A program made the translations under genes and the position numbers. Positions 16,379 to 24,014 of a stretch of 64,000 nucleotides of DNA are shown here, in pieces; the stretch's first letter is position 1, and every line of letters begins with the position of its first letter. The stretch is from JACZUI01 sp965216725 (GTDB taxonomy: Bacteria; Actinomycetota; Acidimicrobiia; Spongiisociales; ZC4RG35): contig CBDCGI010000007.1 in the NCBI GenBank assembly GCA_965216725.1, forward strand, positions 124,001 to 188,000. The letters are read 5' to 3'. The notes under the pieces are model-generated. The model saw only the letters and a program-made list of their open reading frames with translations. It was not told the origin of the DNA and made no database searches.

Positions 16379-17703
16379 GCCTCCAACGCTCGCGCCCTCG
16401 CCAACGCGTGATCGACGAGGGGCGCCGGATATGTGTCGCCCAGGACAATGCCCTTGGAGGCGAGGACCATCGGCCCCACTTTCCAGGGAGCATGGATCTC
16501 GTCGGGGCTCAGGGCCGCCAACTCCGGCACCCAGCGTCGTATGTACTCACCGTTGGGGTCGAACCGCCGGCTCTGGGTGACCGGATTCATGATCCGGAAG
16601 TATGGGGCGGCGTCGGTGCCGGTGCCCGCAACCCATTGCCAGTTGCCCACGTTCTGAGCCACATCGCCATCCAAGAGATTCCGTCGCAGAAAACGCTCTC
16701 CGCTCCTCCAGTCGACAAGCAAATCCTTCACTAGGAACGAGGCAACGATCATTCGAACTCGATTGTGAATCAGACCTTCGCCCCGAAGCTGCCGCATACC
16801 GGCATCGACGATCGGGTACCCGGTCACCCCCTGCTTCCAGGCGTCGAACTCCGTGGCATCGTTGCGCCACCTGATGGCCGACATGGTCGAACGCAAAGGC
16901 TCGTCGCGTGCTTCGGGCCAGGAGGCGAGCACGTGAGCATGGAAGTCCCGCCAGGCCAACTGTCGGGCAAATGCCTCCCGTCCGGCCGACCAAGGAGCTT
17001 CGTGCAGTGCCCTGAGGACCTGCCGGGGGCCAAGCCATCCGTATTTGAGGTCTACCGATAGCCGGGATGTGCCATCGGCGGCGGGGAGATCTCGCAGCTT
17101 GTCATAGTGGTCCACCCTGGCCAGGAATGATTCAAGCCTCCTCTCCGCGGCGGCTTCCCCGACCTCCATGGGTGTCGGCTCGTCGCGTGGCACTCCAGAA
17201 CCTGGCTGGTCGGCAACGTCGGACCTTCGAGGAGGCTCGGGTTCGGGAACACCACGGTTGGCCCAAGTGGAGTAGAACGGCGTGAACACCCGATATGTCG
17301 AGCCACCCTTTGTCGTGATGCTCCCGGGCGGGTGCACATACAAGCCGTCGTGCGAGCTCCAATCGACATAGGTGGCGACGGCTTTGTCCCGATGTACCCC
17401 GTACGGGGTGATTTCTTGGCTGACGTGAACTTTGTCGGCTCCCGTCTCGGCCACGACACGGGTCACCACCTCCAGGGGGTCGCCGTGCTCTACGCGGAGG
17501 CGGCCTCCCAGCGCAGCCAAAGAGTCATCGAGTGATCTCAGGCCGGCAGCGAGTAATGCTCGCCGTGGCTGCGAAGCTTGCTCGAACAGCCGAGGGTCGA
17601 CGACGAACAAAGGGAAGACCTCGTCGGCACGGGTGGCGGCCGACCACGCCAGATTGTCGGCGAGCCGGAGATCCCGGCGAAACCACATCAACGCTCGGCT
17701 CAT
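16360..17703 (-). CDS. phr: Deoxyribodipyrimidine photolyase
   Basis: Cryptochrome/photolyase protein of 447 residues, full length. The N-terminal antenna domain starts LMWFRRDLRLADN. The FAD-binding C-terminal half has the LAWRDFHAHVLASWPEA strand, GYPIVDAGMRQLRGEGLIHNR, VASFLVKDLLVDWR and GDVAQNVGNWQWVAGTG with the Trp electron-transfer region. It repairs UV-induced cyclobutane pyrimidine dimers with blue light. The start overlaps the upstream acyltransferase stop by 4 bp, so the two form one operon convergent with heliorhodopsin. Confidence 0.95.
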   Translation of the reverse strand: MSRALMWFRRDLRLADNLAWSAATRADEVFPLFVVDPRLFEQASQPRRALLAAGLRSLDDSLAALGGRLRVEHGDPLEVVTRVVAETGADKVHVSQEITPYGVHRDKAVATYVDWSSHDGLYVHPPGSITTKGGSTYRVFTPFYSTWANRGVPEPEPPRRSDVADQPGSGVPRDEPTPMEVGEAAAERRLESFLARVDHYDKLRDLPAADGTSRLSVDLKYGWLGPRQVLRALHEAPWSAGREAFARQLAWRDFHAHVLASWPEARDEPLRSTMSAIRWRNDATEFDAWKQGVTGYPIVDAGMRQLRGEGLIHNRVRMIVASFLVKDLLVDWRSGERFLRRNLLDGDVAQNVGNWQWVAGTGTDAAPYFRIMNPVTQSRRFDPNGEYIRRWVPELAALSPDEIHAPWKVGPMVLASKGIVLGDTYPAPLVDHALARARALEAYRLEG

Positions 17704-18692
17704 CCGGGAGCACGGTCCCCGGTCACCCAGTCATCGACCACTGACCACTCTTGGAAGAGCCAGCGCAACCGGTCCCGATCGCCTGTTGGGATTTGGGAGC
17801 GTGGCACTCGCCAGAAAGTGAGGTTGACCGAGCCGCCCACCAGCCCACCGTCCCAGATGTCGGCAACAGTTGCGAAACCCTCGAGCCCCCTGTGCGCCAG
17901 AAAGACGACGTCGGCTTCATTGGCGTCGAGCAGGGCAAGCGTCCCCGCTGGTCTCGGAGGCAGCACGGACCGGAGACCTTGAGCCGCCTTTGCCACGGCT
18001 TCATCGGCGGACCTGAACCTCTGCATGACTCTCGCCTTCTTCGCCTCGGTATATCTGGTGCCTTCGGGGTAGATCAACACACCCTCGTCTGGTGAGAGGC
18101 CGGCGCCGAGCGCCTTGATCCCCGCCAGCTCTCGGGATGTGTTGCCCCCACGGTCGATGAAGTAGTTGGGGAGACGATTGCCGCCTATGTCGAGGGCCGG
18201 ATCGAGGAGGAGCTCCTTCTTGAGGACATATCGAAGGCGGATCCCGGTTGGCTTGGCCGCGAAGCGGCCAGGGAGCAGGGTGTCGATGAGAGAGGCATGC
18301 CTCACCAGAAGCAGAATGGGCCCGGGCGATAGGTCCTCCTGACCGTTCACCTCAAAGGTGAGTCGGAAGGCTCGGCGCAGAGAGGCGAAATTCCAGTCGA
18401 GCCATGACTGCTGGAGCCGGAATGTCAGCTCGAGCGAGAGCTCACGCCCGAGAAGACCGACCAAAAACATGCTGATGATCGCCCAGCATTCTCCCAAGAG
18501 ATAGAACCACCCAAAGCCGAGCATCCTGGTCGCCATGGCGGGTCTGCCTGTGGCGAGGTGTCTCACGAAATCGACAAGCACGCCCGCCACTCCGAGCACT
18601 GGCAGCAGGATGGTCACAACCGCAAACGCCAGGAACAGCGCGGGGACAGTGATAAGCCGTCGTTTCAGCTTGCCTTCCAACAAAGCACGCAT
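17700..18692 (-). CDS. PlsC-like lysophospholipid acyltransferase
   Basis: A 330-residue membrane protein with two hydrophobic N-terminal segments (about 15-40 and 58-85), then an acyltransferase domain. The HX4D motif is RHASLIDTLLP, and the acceptor-binding motif is IYPEGTRYTEAKKAR. The C-terminal 80 residues (from DEADVVFLAHRGLEGF-like strands) are typical of long actinobacterial relatives. It would acylate a lysophospholipid or related lipid at the membrane. It is first in the operon with photolyase; a SigK-like promoter lies immediately upstream, suggesting membrane-lipid remodelling together with DNA repair. Confidence 0.82.
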   Translation of the reverse strand: MRALLEGKLKRRLITVPALFLAFAVVTILLPVLGVAGVLVDFVRHLATGRPAMATRMLGFGWFYLLGECWAIISMFLVGLLGRELSLELTFRLQQSWLDWNFASLRRAFRLTFEVNGQEDLSPGPILLLVRHASLIDTLLPGRFAAKPTGIRLRYVLKKELLLDPALDIGGNRLPNYFIDRGGNTSRELAGIKALGAGLSPDEGVLIYPEGTRYTEAKKARVMQRFRSADEAVAKAAQGLRSVLPPRPAGTLALLDANEADVVFLAHRGLEGFATVADIWDGGLVGGSVNLTFWRVPRSQIPTGDRDRLRWLFQEWSVVDDWVTGDRAPG

Positions 18693-18702
18693 CCACCATT
18701 AT

Positions 18703-18729
18703 CTTCGTCACTCGATGAATCCCGGATGT
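18703..18729 (-). promoter_or_regulatory. Weaker SigK-like promoter of acyltransferase-photolyase operon
   Basis: On the minus strand ACATCC (18724-18729), 15-bp spacer, ACGAAG (18703-18708), ending 10 bp before the ATG. It departs from the heliorhodopsin and fasciclin sites at both box ends but keeps CATCC and CGAA at the same spacing and the same near-leaderless geometry. I include it as a weaker member of the set. Confidence 0.35.
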
Positions 18730-18778
18730 TGGTTTTGGCGCTGATTTCGGGCCGGGACCTGCCTGCGAGGGCCGGGAT

Positions 18779-19918
18779 GTGATCGCGGGCTTGTTCTTCA
18801 CGTGGTTCCTGGCCGCTGCGCTCTGGACCGTCAACGCGCTGCGCCGCCCTGTTGAACCGGGTGAAGGTTTGGCGCCAATGTGGCTTCCGGGAATGCTCAT
18901 CTCAGAGCTGGCCCCTGTTTACTTCGTGGCGCGACCTTTGATTGCCTGGGCTTTCCTCGCCGCCGGAGGTGGAGAGACCTTCGTGGGCAAGGCGGGATTC
19001 GTGCTGTTCTTGCTGTCCGAAGTCGGTCTGATCCCTTTGATGGCTCGAACTGTCAGGTCGGCGCGGGAAACGGGCCATTCCCCGTCGCCGCTTTCGCTAC
19101 CCGTTGTGCGTATCCGTATGCCAGACAGCGTGGAGAAGACGCCTGAAGTGCCCTACTGGGATGGGTACACACTGGATGTTTATCGGACCCCCGAGTCTGA
19201 CGCCGCGCCGTGCCTTCTCTACCTGCACCCTGGATCTTGGATGCGGGGCAGACCAGGGCGACAGGCGCGCCCGATGTTCTACGAACTGGTCAGAGCCGGC
19301 TGGATTGTCCTCGACTTGCGCTACCCACTATCGCCTGGTGCCACGTTCCCTGAGCATCTCGTGGGCGTGAAGCGAGCCATCGCCTGGGCCAAGGGAGAAG
19401 GAGCCGCCCTTGGAATCGACCCGAGCCGGGTGGCAGTTTCCGGTGCATCGTCAGGGGCTCATCTCGCAGCGCTCGCAGCCCTCACCGCCAATCGGTCGGA
19501 TCTTCAGCCAGGCTTCGAAGAGGCTGACACCTATTTGATCGGATGTGTCCCGTTCTACGGCATATACGACCTGCTCGTTCGCAACCCGACCCGCTATGAC
19601 TGGCCGTTCATTGCCCGGTTTGTCCTCAAGGCGAAGCCGCACGAGGCGCCCGACCTCTATCGACTTGGATCCCCCGTCGACCAGGTGCACCCCGGGGCCC
19701 CTCCATTCCTCGTGGTGCATGGGGAATTCGACTCCGTGGTCCTGGCCACCGAATCCTTGCACTTCGTGAATGCCCTCGAGTCGACCGGCTCTGATGTCAA
19801 ACACCACATCGTCGCCGGGGCACAACATGGGTTTGATGCAATTGCCTCGCTGCGCACCCGGGCCGTGGGACGGATGTGCGCGGTCTGGCTCGACACCCTG
19901 TCCTCCTCCCGCCACTAG
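18779..19918 (+). CDS. Membrane-anchored alpha/beta hydrolase (esterase-like)
   Basis: A 379-residue protein with three hydrophobic N-terminal segments (to about residue 90) followed by a hormone-sensitive-lipase-type alpha/beta hydrolase domain. Oxyanion motif LYLHPGSW, nucleophile Ser224 in SGASSG, acidic region HGEFDSVV and catalytic His in AGAQHGFD are all visible. The start is GTG at 18779; a nearer ATG is out of frame. It is divergent from the acyltransferase gene (86-bp gap), so ester-lipid metabolism on both sides is plausible. The exact substrate is unknown. Confidence 0.82.
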   Translation: MIAGLFFTWFLAAALWTVNALRRPVEPGEGLAPMWLPGMLISELAPVYFVARPLIAWAFLAAGGGETFVGKAGFVLFLLSEVGLIPLMARTVRSARETGHSPSPLSLPVVRIRMPDSVEKTPEVPYWDGYTLDVYRTPESDAAPCLLYLHPGSWMRGRPGRQARPMFYELVRAGWIVLDLRYPLSPGATFPEHLVGVKRAIAWAKGEGAALGIDPSRVAVSGASSGAHLAALAALTANRSDLQPGFEEADTYLIGCVPFYGIYDLLVRNPTRYDWPFIARFVLKAKPHEAPDLYRLGSPVDQVHPGAPPFLVVHGEFDSVVLATESLHFVNALESTGSDVKHHIVAGAQHGFDAIASLRTRAVGRMCAVWLDTLSSSRH

Positions 19919-19926
19919 CGAGACAC

Positions 19927-19953
19927 TCATCCGTGGCGGGCGCCGCTCCGAAT
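19927..19953 (+). promoter_or_regulatory. SigK-like promoter of fasciclin gene
   Basis: TCATCC (19927-19932), a 15-bp spacer and CCGAAT (19948-19953), 30 bp before the ATG, with a good AAGGAGG ribosome-binding site at 19973-19979. The -10 box is the exact mycobacterial SigK hexamer as I recall it. In mycobacteria the SigK regulon includes the fasciclin-domain proteins MPT70 and MPT83, so finding this site in front of a fasciclin gene near a SigK-like factor is notable. Confidence 0.6.
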
Positions 19954-19983
19954 AACGGGTACTAGCGAAGCGAAGGAGGCTTC

Positions 19984-20496
19984 ATGAGAAAGTTGATGAT
20001 GGGGGCGCTAGTGGCGGCCCTTGCCCTTGCGATGGCGGCTCCCGCCGTGGCCGAAAAGCCCGGATACGCGGAAGCGGCCAAGCCTGGCGATCAGACGATC
20101 GTGGAGATCGCCGTTGGAAGCTCTGACTTTGAGGTTCTTGTGGCAGCAGTGTCCCGTGCCGGCCTTGTGGACCTGCTCAACGGAAACCGCCAATTCACGG
20201 TGTTTGCACCGACTGATGCGGCGTTCGAGAGCACTTTCGGTCTCACCGAAGGCCAGATCATCGGAGCCATCAACGCCGGAGCCCTTGACGACAGCCTTGG
20301 CGACATACTCGGCTATCACGTCACCAAGGGTCGTCGGACCAGCAACTCGGTTCTCGCCAGTGGCAGCTACCAGATGCTCAATGGCGACAAGCTCTCCATT
20401 GGCGAGCTCGCCGCAGCTGGTGTAGTTCCGGCCGACATCTCGGCAAGCAACGGAGTGATCCACGTGCTCACAGCAGGCGTGCTTCTCCCTAGCTGA
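19984..20496 (+). CDS. Secreted fasciclin (FAS1) domain protein
   Basis: A 170-residue protein with a Sec signal peptide (about residues 1-23, ending APAVAE) and one FAS1 domain covering the rest. H1-type sequence QFTVFAPTDAAFES and H2-type sequence GVIHVLTAGVLLP bracket it, with GYHVTKGR in the middle. Single-domain length equals that of mycobacterial MPT70/MPT83. FAS1 proteins mediate adhesion or bind small lipids. It has its own promoter and a 14-bp stem terminator, so it is monocistronic. Confidence 0.92.
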   Translation: MRKLMMGALVAALALAMAAPAVAEKPGYAEAAKPGDQTIVEIAVGSSDFEVLVAAVSRAGLVDLLNGNRQFTVFAPTDAAFESTFGLTEGQIIGAINAGALDDSLGDILGYHVTKGRRTSNSVLASGSYQMLNGDKLSIGELAAAGVVPADISASNGVIHVLTAGVLLPS

Positions 20497-20515
20497 CCAA
20501 TCATTGAAGCCGACA

Positions 20516-20548
20516 GAAGGTGCGCCACGGTCTACGTGGCGCACCTTC
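20516..20548 (+). terminator. Stem-loop terminator after fasciclin gene
   Basis: Perfect 14-bp stem GAAGGTGCGCCACG (20516-20529) with CGTGGCGCACCTTC (20535-20548) and 5-base loop, 20 bp after the stop. The T content downstream is modest (TCGATTTC). It also lies just past the stop of the convergent MpaB gene and can serve both. Confidence 0.8.
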
Positions 20549-20566
20549 TCGATTTCAGAACTGCTT

Positions 20567-21505
20567 TCAGGCCGAGCGAAGATGCTCCCTGAACAAGCCC
20601 GCTGGGACCGGGGCCTCGCAGCGCTCAAGAGCGAGACGCCAAGACGGCGAATAGCCAAGTGCCCAACGCAGCGTCGACACGGCAGCAGAACCTGCGGCCC
20701 GCCCAGACCGGGAAGCCTTCACGCCCAGCACCAACCGGAGTCTCTCCGGGATCGTGGCCAAAGCCGCCTCCATGAGAATCCGATAGCCAACCCGTAGAGG
20801 CGTGGCAAGGGGAGGATCCGTCAAAAAGGCGACAGCGGCCTCCTGTTCAGACGAAGGAGCCAAATCGGGATGAGATGTCACCCAACGCGAGAGGTCATCT
20901 GAGGTCATGGGCATCGGATCGGAACCGAGCAGGGCCCCCACCCGAGTCTGCTCGACGACAAACTGATCCGCATCACCAGCCGTCAAGGCAATGCCCCCGA
21001 AATGCCGATGCGCCACCAGAAACGAGTCGGTGAGGGCGTTGTGAACCCACGCGGCAAATTCCGGCTCACGGGCGTCGTAGGCGACTCCTCTGCTGGAGAC
21101 GCCCGAGACCACCCGGTGTATGCGCCGAACCTTGTCGACCGCAGCCTCGACCTCGGGCATCGCCCCATACGTGGTAGCTGTGACGTAAGCCGACGTCCTG
21201 GAAAGCCTGCCTAGCGGGTCTTCGCGGTATCGAGAATGATCCCCGACGCCGGCAACCACCTCCGGATGGGCGGCTTGTATCAAGAGGCCCCGGATCCCGC
21301 CGACAAAGGCCGCTACGTCCCCGATGACGTGCCACGAGACCGACCCCGGGCCCAGCAAGCCGGGATCGCCGCGGTACTGGAGGGTGCCGGACAAGGGATA
21401 CGGGGCGTGAGCGAACGGCGACGCGGCCGTCGCCGCGATCCTGGATCGGAGCTCTTCAACGACGGCGGAAAGCGAGTCGCGGACTCTCGCCACAGGGTCA
21501 ATCAC
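20567..21505 (-). CDS. Oxygenase MpaB-family (DUF2236) protein
   Basis: A 312-residue helical protein of the MpaB/latex-clearing-protein superfamily, members of which bind b-type heme. Key blocks are GGIRGLLIQAAHPEVVAGVGDHSRY, RTSAYVTATTYG, WVHNALTDSFLVAH and FLTDPPLATPLRVGYRI. Invariant histidines in these blocks are the expected heme ligands. The start is a GTG at 21505 that overlaps the anti-sigma stop (GTGA); the longer open frame upstream is the anti-sigma gene in another frame. Third gene of the sigma/anti-sigma operon. The oxygenase substrate is unknown. Confidence 0.85.
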   Translation of the reverse strand: MIDPVARVRDSLSAVVEELRSRIAATAASPFAHAPYPLSGTLQYRGDPGLLGPGSVSWHVIGDVAAFVGGIRGLLIQAAHPEVVAGVGDHSRYREDPLGRLSRTSAYVTATTYGAMPEVEAAVDKVRRIHRVVSGVSSRGVAYDAREPEFAAWVHNALTDSFLVAHRHFGGIALTAGDADQFVVEQTRVGALLGSDPMPMTSDDLSRWVTSHPDLAPSSEQEAAVAFLTDPPLATPLRVGYRILMEAALATIPERLRLVLGVKASRSGRAAGSAAVSTLRWALGYSPSWRLALERCEAPVPAGLFREHLRSA

Positions 21506-22200
21506 AACCCGGTCACCACCGACACCACATCGCCGGCGCTCGATACAACACCGCCTTCGACCTCGCGGGTCAATGCAAAACCGGCCACATCGCCCACCCA
21601 CGTGAACGTCGCAGGTACAGGGCTGGCCCCGAGCACACCCGCCGAAATTGCCTCCTGCTCGGGCGTTATGACCCAGAGTTGGTAGGTGCGCCCGGTGTCG
21701 AGGTCCTGCAAGGTGTCGCCGGGAATCACAAAGCCGTGACCCTCCTGGTCGAGGATCACTCTCAGCAACTCGTCGGCACCGTCCTGCGAATTCAGCGCGG
21801 CAACGGTCGACTCCTGTTCGTTGGCTGCACTTTCGGCGGCGGCCAGAATCTGCTCTGAAGACGAGCCATCTCGATCGACGAGCGAGGTTGCACCCAGGGC
21901 CAGCACCGCCCCGACTGCCGCCGCAGTCAGCCAGGTGAGCACCGGGGTCCTCGGTGTTCGCGGTTTGGCGAAAACGGTGTCGATCTCTGTTTGTTCGGTG
22001 GCGCTGACGATGCGGTCCCACACCCCGGCCGGAGCAGCCTGATCGGGGACAAGAGCCGCGGCCAGCGCGAGGTAGGACTCCAACTCAGCCAGGCACTCGT
22101 CGCACAGGTAGACGTGGCTCTCGGTTTCCGATCGCTCATCGGCGGGGAGAGCATCAAGGGCCAGAAGAGGGATGCGGTCGATGTAGGCGTCGAGCGTCAC
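21502..22200 (-). CDS. RskA-like anti-sigma factor
   Basis: A 232-residue membrane protein. The N-terminal zinc anti-sigma motif is HVYLCDEC (His29, Cys33, Cys36), one transmembrane helix lies near residues 87-106, and the extracytoplasmic RskA domain has RTYQLWVITPEQEAISAGVL. It should hold the neighbouring SigK-like factor at the membrane until released, in mycobacteria by regulated proteolysis linked to redox state. The GTG start overlaps the sigma factor stop. The signal sensed here is unknown. Confidence 0.92.
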   Translation of the reverse strand: MTLDAYIDRIPLLALDALPADERSETESHVYLCDECLAELESYLALAAALVPDQAAPAGVWDRIVSATEQTEIDTVFAKPRTPRTPVLTWLTAAAVGAVLALGATSLVDRDGSSSEQILAAAESAANEQESTVAALNSQDGADELLRVILDQEGHGFVIPGDTLQDLDTGRTYQLWVITPEQEAISAGVLGASPVPATFTWVGDVAGFALTREVEGGVVSSAGDVVSVVTGL

Positions 22201-22739
22201 GAGGCGACTCCCGCCAATGCACCCGAGAGCTTCTTCATCCCCGACCGTATCCGGCTCTTCACGGTCCCTTCGGGGGCACCTAGCCTGCGCGCCACTTCGA
22301 CGTAACTCAAGCCGCCGTAATAGGCCAACGTGATGGCCTCCCTCTCGTCGTCCCCAAGTCCCGCAAGAGCCTTTTTGACCTCCTCAGAGAGGCTTCTGCT
22401 CCAGACCTCCTCCTCGACGTCTGGCCCATAGTCGGGGTCAGGTGGCCTCTGCTCTCGCTGGATCCGGGCCATCTCGGAACGGACCTGGTCGACTGCTCTC
22501 CGATGCGCGATCGTGACCAGAAAGGTGCGCAGCGTCCCGCGATCAGAGTCGAACCTCTCCGGGGCGTTCCAGAAAGTGACGAAGGTGTCCTGGACTACGT
22601 CCTCGGCCAGGGTCTCGTTGCGCAAGACTCGCTTGGCAATCGCCTCCACCGCTCCTCCGTATTGGTTGAAGGCCTGCTCCAGGGCGACGCGATCTCCGTC
22701 GGCGACCCTTGCCGCCAAGTCGGCGTCGGTCAGCGTCAT
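22197..22739 (-). CDS. SigK-like ECF RNA polymerase sigma factor
   Basis: A 180-residue ECF sigma factor. Region 2 contains LAEDVVQDTFVTFWNAPERFD, and region 4 has GGLSYVEVARRLGAPEGTVKSRIR. Pairing with an RskA-type anti-sigma in an overlapping operon identifies it as SigK-like. The ATG at 22739 is preferred; the in-frame extension upstream (to 22844) has no sigma homology. Candidate targets with TCATCC/CCGAAT-type promoters lie within 9 kb (heliorhodopsin, photolyase operon, fasciclin, DUF4397). A matching site before its own gene was not found, although a lone TCGAAT box is present upstream. Confidence 0.9.
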   Translation of the reverse strand: MTLTDADLAARVADGDRVALEQAFNQYGGAVEAIAKRVLRNETLAEDVVQDTFVTFWNAPERFDSDRGTLRTFLVTIAHRRAVDQVRSEMARIQREQRPPDPDYGPDVEEEVWSRSLSEEVKKALAGLGDDEREAITLAYYGGLSYVEVARRLGAPEGTVKSRIRSGMKKLSGALAGVAS

Positions 22740-22857
22740 TTCGGTGCCCCAGATTCGATACGGCTCATGGACAATCGATCTTAAGGCTGAGTGGCCCGAC
22801 GGATGTTCCGGGACGGTGAGAGCTTCGGCTAGCGGCATCATCACGCCTTATTCGTGC

Positions 22858-23059
22858 CTCGAAGACTCCTGGATGAGACTACGCCCGGACGTTGGCGGCC
22901 TGGCGACAGCGTTTTGTCGCCGACTGGGCCAACCTCTCTGAGGAACATGGGCTGGACGAGAGGTTCTTTCGGATGTGGGATCTCTACCTGTCGCTATGTG
23001 AGGCCGGATTCATCATGGGCCGCATCGACGTAGAGCAAAGGGTGCTGGCGCGGGCTTGA
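22858..23059 (+). pseudogene. 3' remnant of cyclopropane-fatty-acid synthase family gene
   Basis: Reading from 22877 gives DYARTLAAWRQRFVADW, then LDERFFRMWDLYLSLCEAGF and IDVEQRVLARA before a TGA at 23057. This is the characteristic C-terminus of cyclopropane-fatty-acyl-phospholipid synthases (S-adenosylmethionine-dependent lipid methyltransferases). A stop lies one codon upstream in that frame; the preceding frame adds LEDSWM, so a frameshift also occurred near 22876. No catalytic domain remains. In mycobacteria and in RpoE/ChrR systems, such synthases belong to SigK- or singlet-oxygen-type loci, so this looks like decay of a once larger locus. Confidence 0.75.
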
Positions 23060-23072
23060 CTCAAAGAAATTG

Positions 23073-23100
23073 TCATCCGGATCTCCTTCCTGATCCGAAA
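23073..23100 (+). promoter_or_regulatory. SigK-like promoter of DUF4397 gene
   Basis: TCATCC (23073-23078), 16-bp spacer, CCGAAA (23095-23100), 51 bp before the ATG. It begins 13 bp after the stop of the methyltransferase remnant. An internal CGGATC/GATCCG dyad covers the spacer. AGGAAGGAGA precedes the start codon as a strong ribosome-binding site. Confidence 0.55.
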
Positions 23101-23151
23101 CACTGACGAAAGACCTAGACGCCAAGTGGCCGTCTAACAGGAAGGAGACCC

Positions 23152-23952
23152 ATGAGAAAGATTACGACTCTGATCGCCGCTCTGGCGATCGTTGCTCTCC
23201 CGGCTGGGGCGGCTTTTGCCCAGTCGAATGAGGGCCAGGTGATAGTGGTTCACGGAGTGCCCGACTTGGATGTCGACATTTACGTGAACGGCGAGCTCAC
23301 GCTCGAAACGTTCCAGTATGGACAGGTGGCAGGTCCTCTGAACCTGCCTGAGGGCAGCTACGACATCGAGATCTACGCCGCCGGAGCCGACCCTGAGGCC
23401 GATTCCCCGGCTCTCGAGGGCTCAGCCGATCTCCCGGCAGGAGCCGCGGCGACCATCGCCGCCTACCTGCAGGAGGGTGGGGACCCCACGTTGGGCGTGT
23501 TCGTTGAGAACACTTCGGAGATCGCAGCCGGCGAGGCTCGAATCTCCGCCTACCACCTCGCAGACTTCGGCGCCGTTGACATTCTCGCCAACGACGGTGC
23601 GGTTTGGGAAGGTGTGACCAACGGCCAGGGAGCCAATACGGATGTCCCGGCAGACACCTACAACATCAAGATCACCGCTGCTGGTGACTCGGAGACCGTC
23701 GCCTTTGATGCCGATGTCGCCCTTGCTGAGGGAACCAACACCATCGCCTATGCGATCGGCTCGGTAGCCGGTGGCAGCTTCCAGGTTGTGACTTCAGCCC
23801 TCACCGGGCTGGGCGCAGCCCCGGACGGCGTCCCGACCGGGACTGCCGGACTCCAGGCCGACACCAGCATCTGGCTGACCGTCGCCTTGGCCGGCTTGGC
23901 CGCCATTGCGGTCGCCGGTGGAGCTGTCGCTCTTGCGAGAAAGGATGGCTGA
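23152..23952 (+). CDS. DUF4397 surface protein with C-terminal anchor
   Basis: A 266-residue exported protein: signal peptide about 1-23 (AAFAQS), then a DUF4397 domain (VIVVHGVPDLDVDIYVNG and RISAYHLADFGAVDIL, two related halves), and a C-terminal hydrophobic helix followed by ARKDG. The segment GVPTGTAGLQ just before the helix could be a sorting motif. A class F sortase gene follows directly. The strong terminator between them suggests the surface protein is made in excess. Its ligand is unknown. Confidence 0.88.
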   Translation: MRKITTLIAALAIVALPAGAAFAQSNEGQVIVVHGVPDLDVDIYVNGELTLETFQYGQVAGPLNLPEGSYDIEIYAAGADPEADSPALEGSADLPAGAAATIAAYLQEGGDPTLGVFVENTSEIAAGEARISAYHLADFGAVDILANDGAVWEGVTNGQGANTDVPADTYNIKITAAGDSETVAFDADVALAEGTNTIAYAIGSVAGGSFQVVTSALTGLGAAPDGVPTGTAGLQADTSIWLTVALAGLAAIAVAGGAVALARKDG

Positions 23953-23976
23953 TTCCAACCGAGTCGGCTAAAACGA

Positions 23977-24004
23977 GGGAGGCCCCATATGGGGCCTCCC
24001 TTTA
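23977..24004 (+). terminator. Intrinsic terminator between DUF4397 and sortase genes
   Basis: Perfect 10-bp stem GGGAGGCCCC (23977-23986) and GGGGCCTCCC (23991-24000), tetraloop ATAT, then TTTAT. It overlaps the leader of the sortase gene, so any read-through to the sortase would be reduced. Confidence 0.88.
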
Positions 24005-24014
24005 TGTGGAGAGG

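Noticed and set aside
20497..20566. Possible small gene between fasciclin and MpaB genes
   Set aside because: The interval is filled by the 14-bp terminator stem and has no start codon with a plausible ribosome-binding site.
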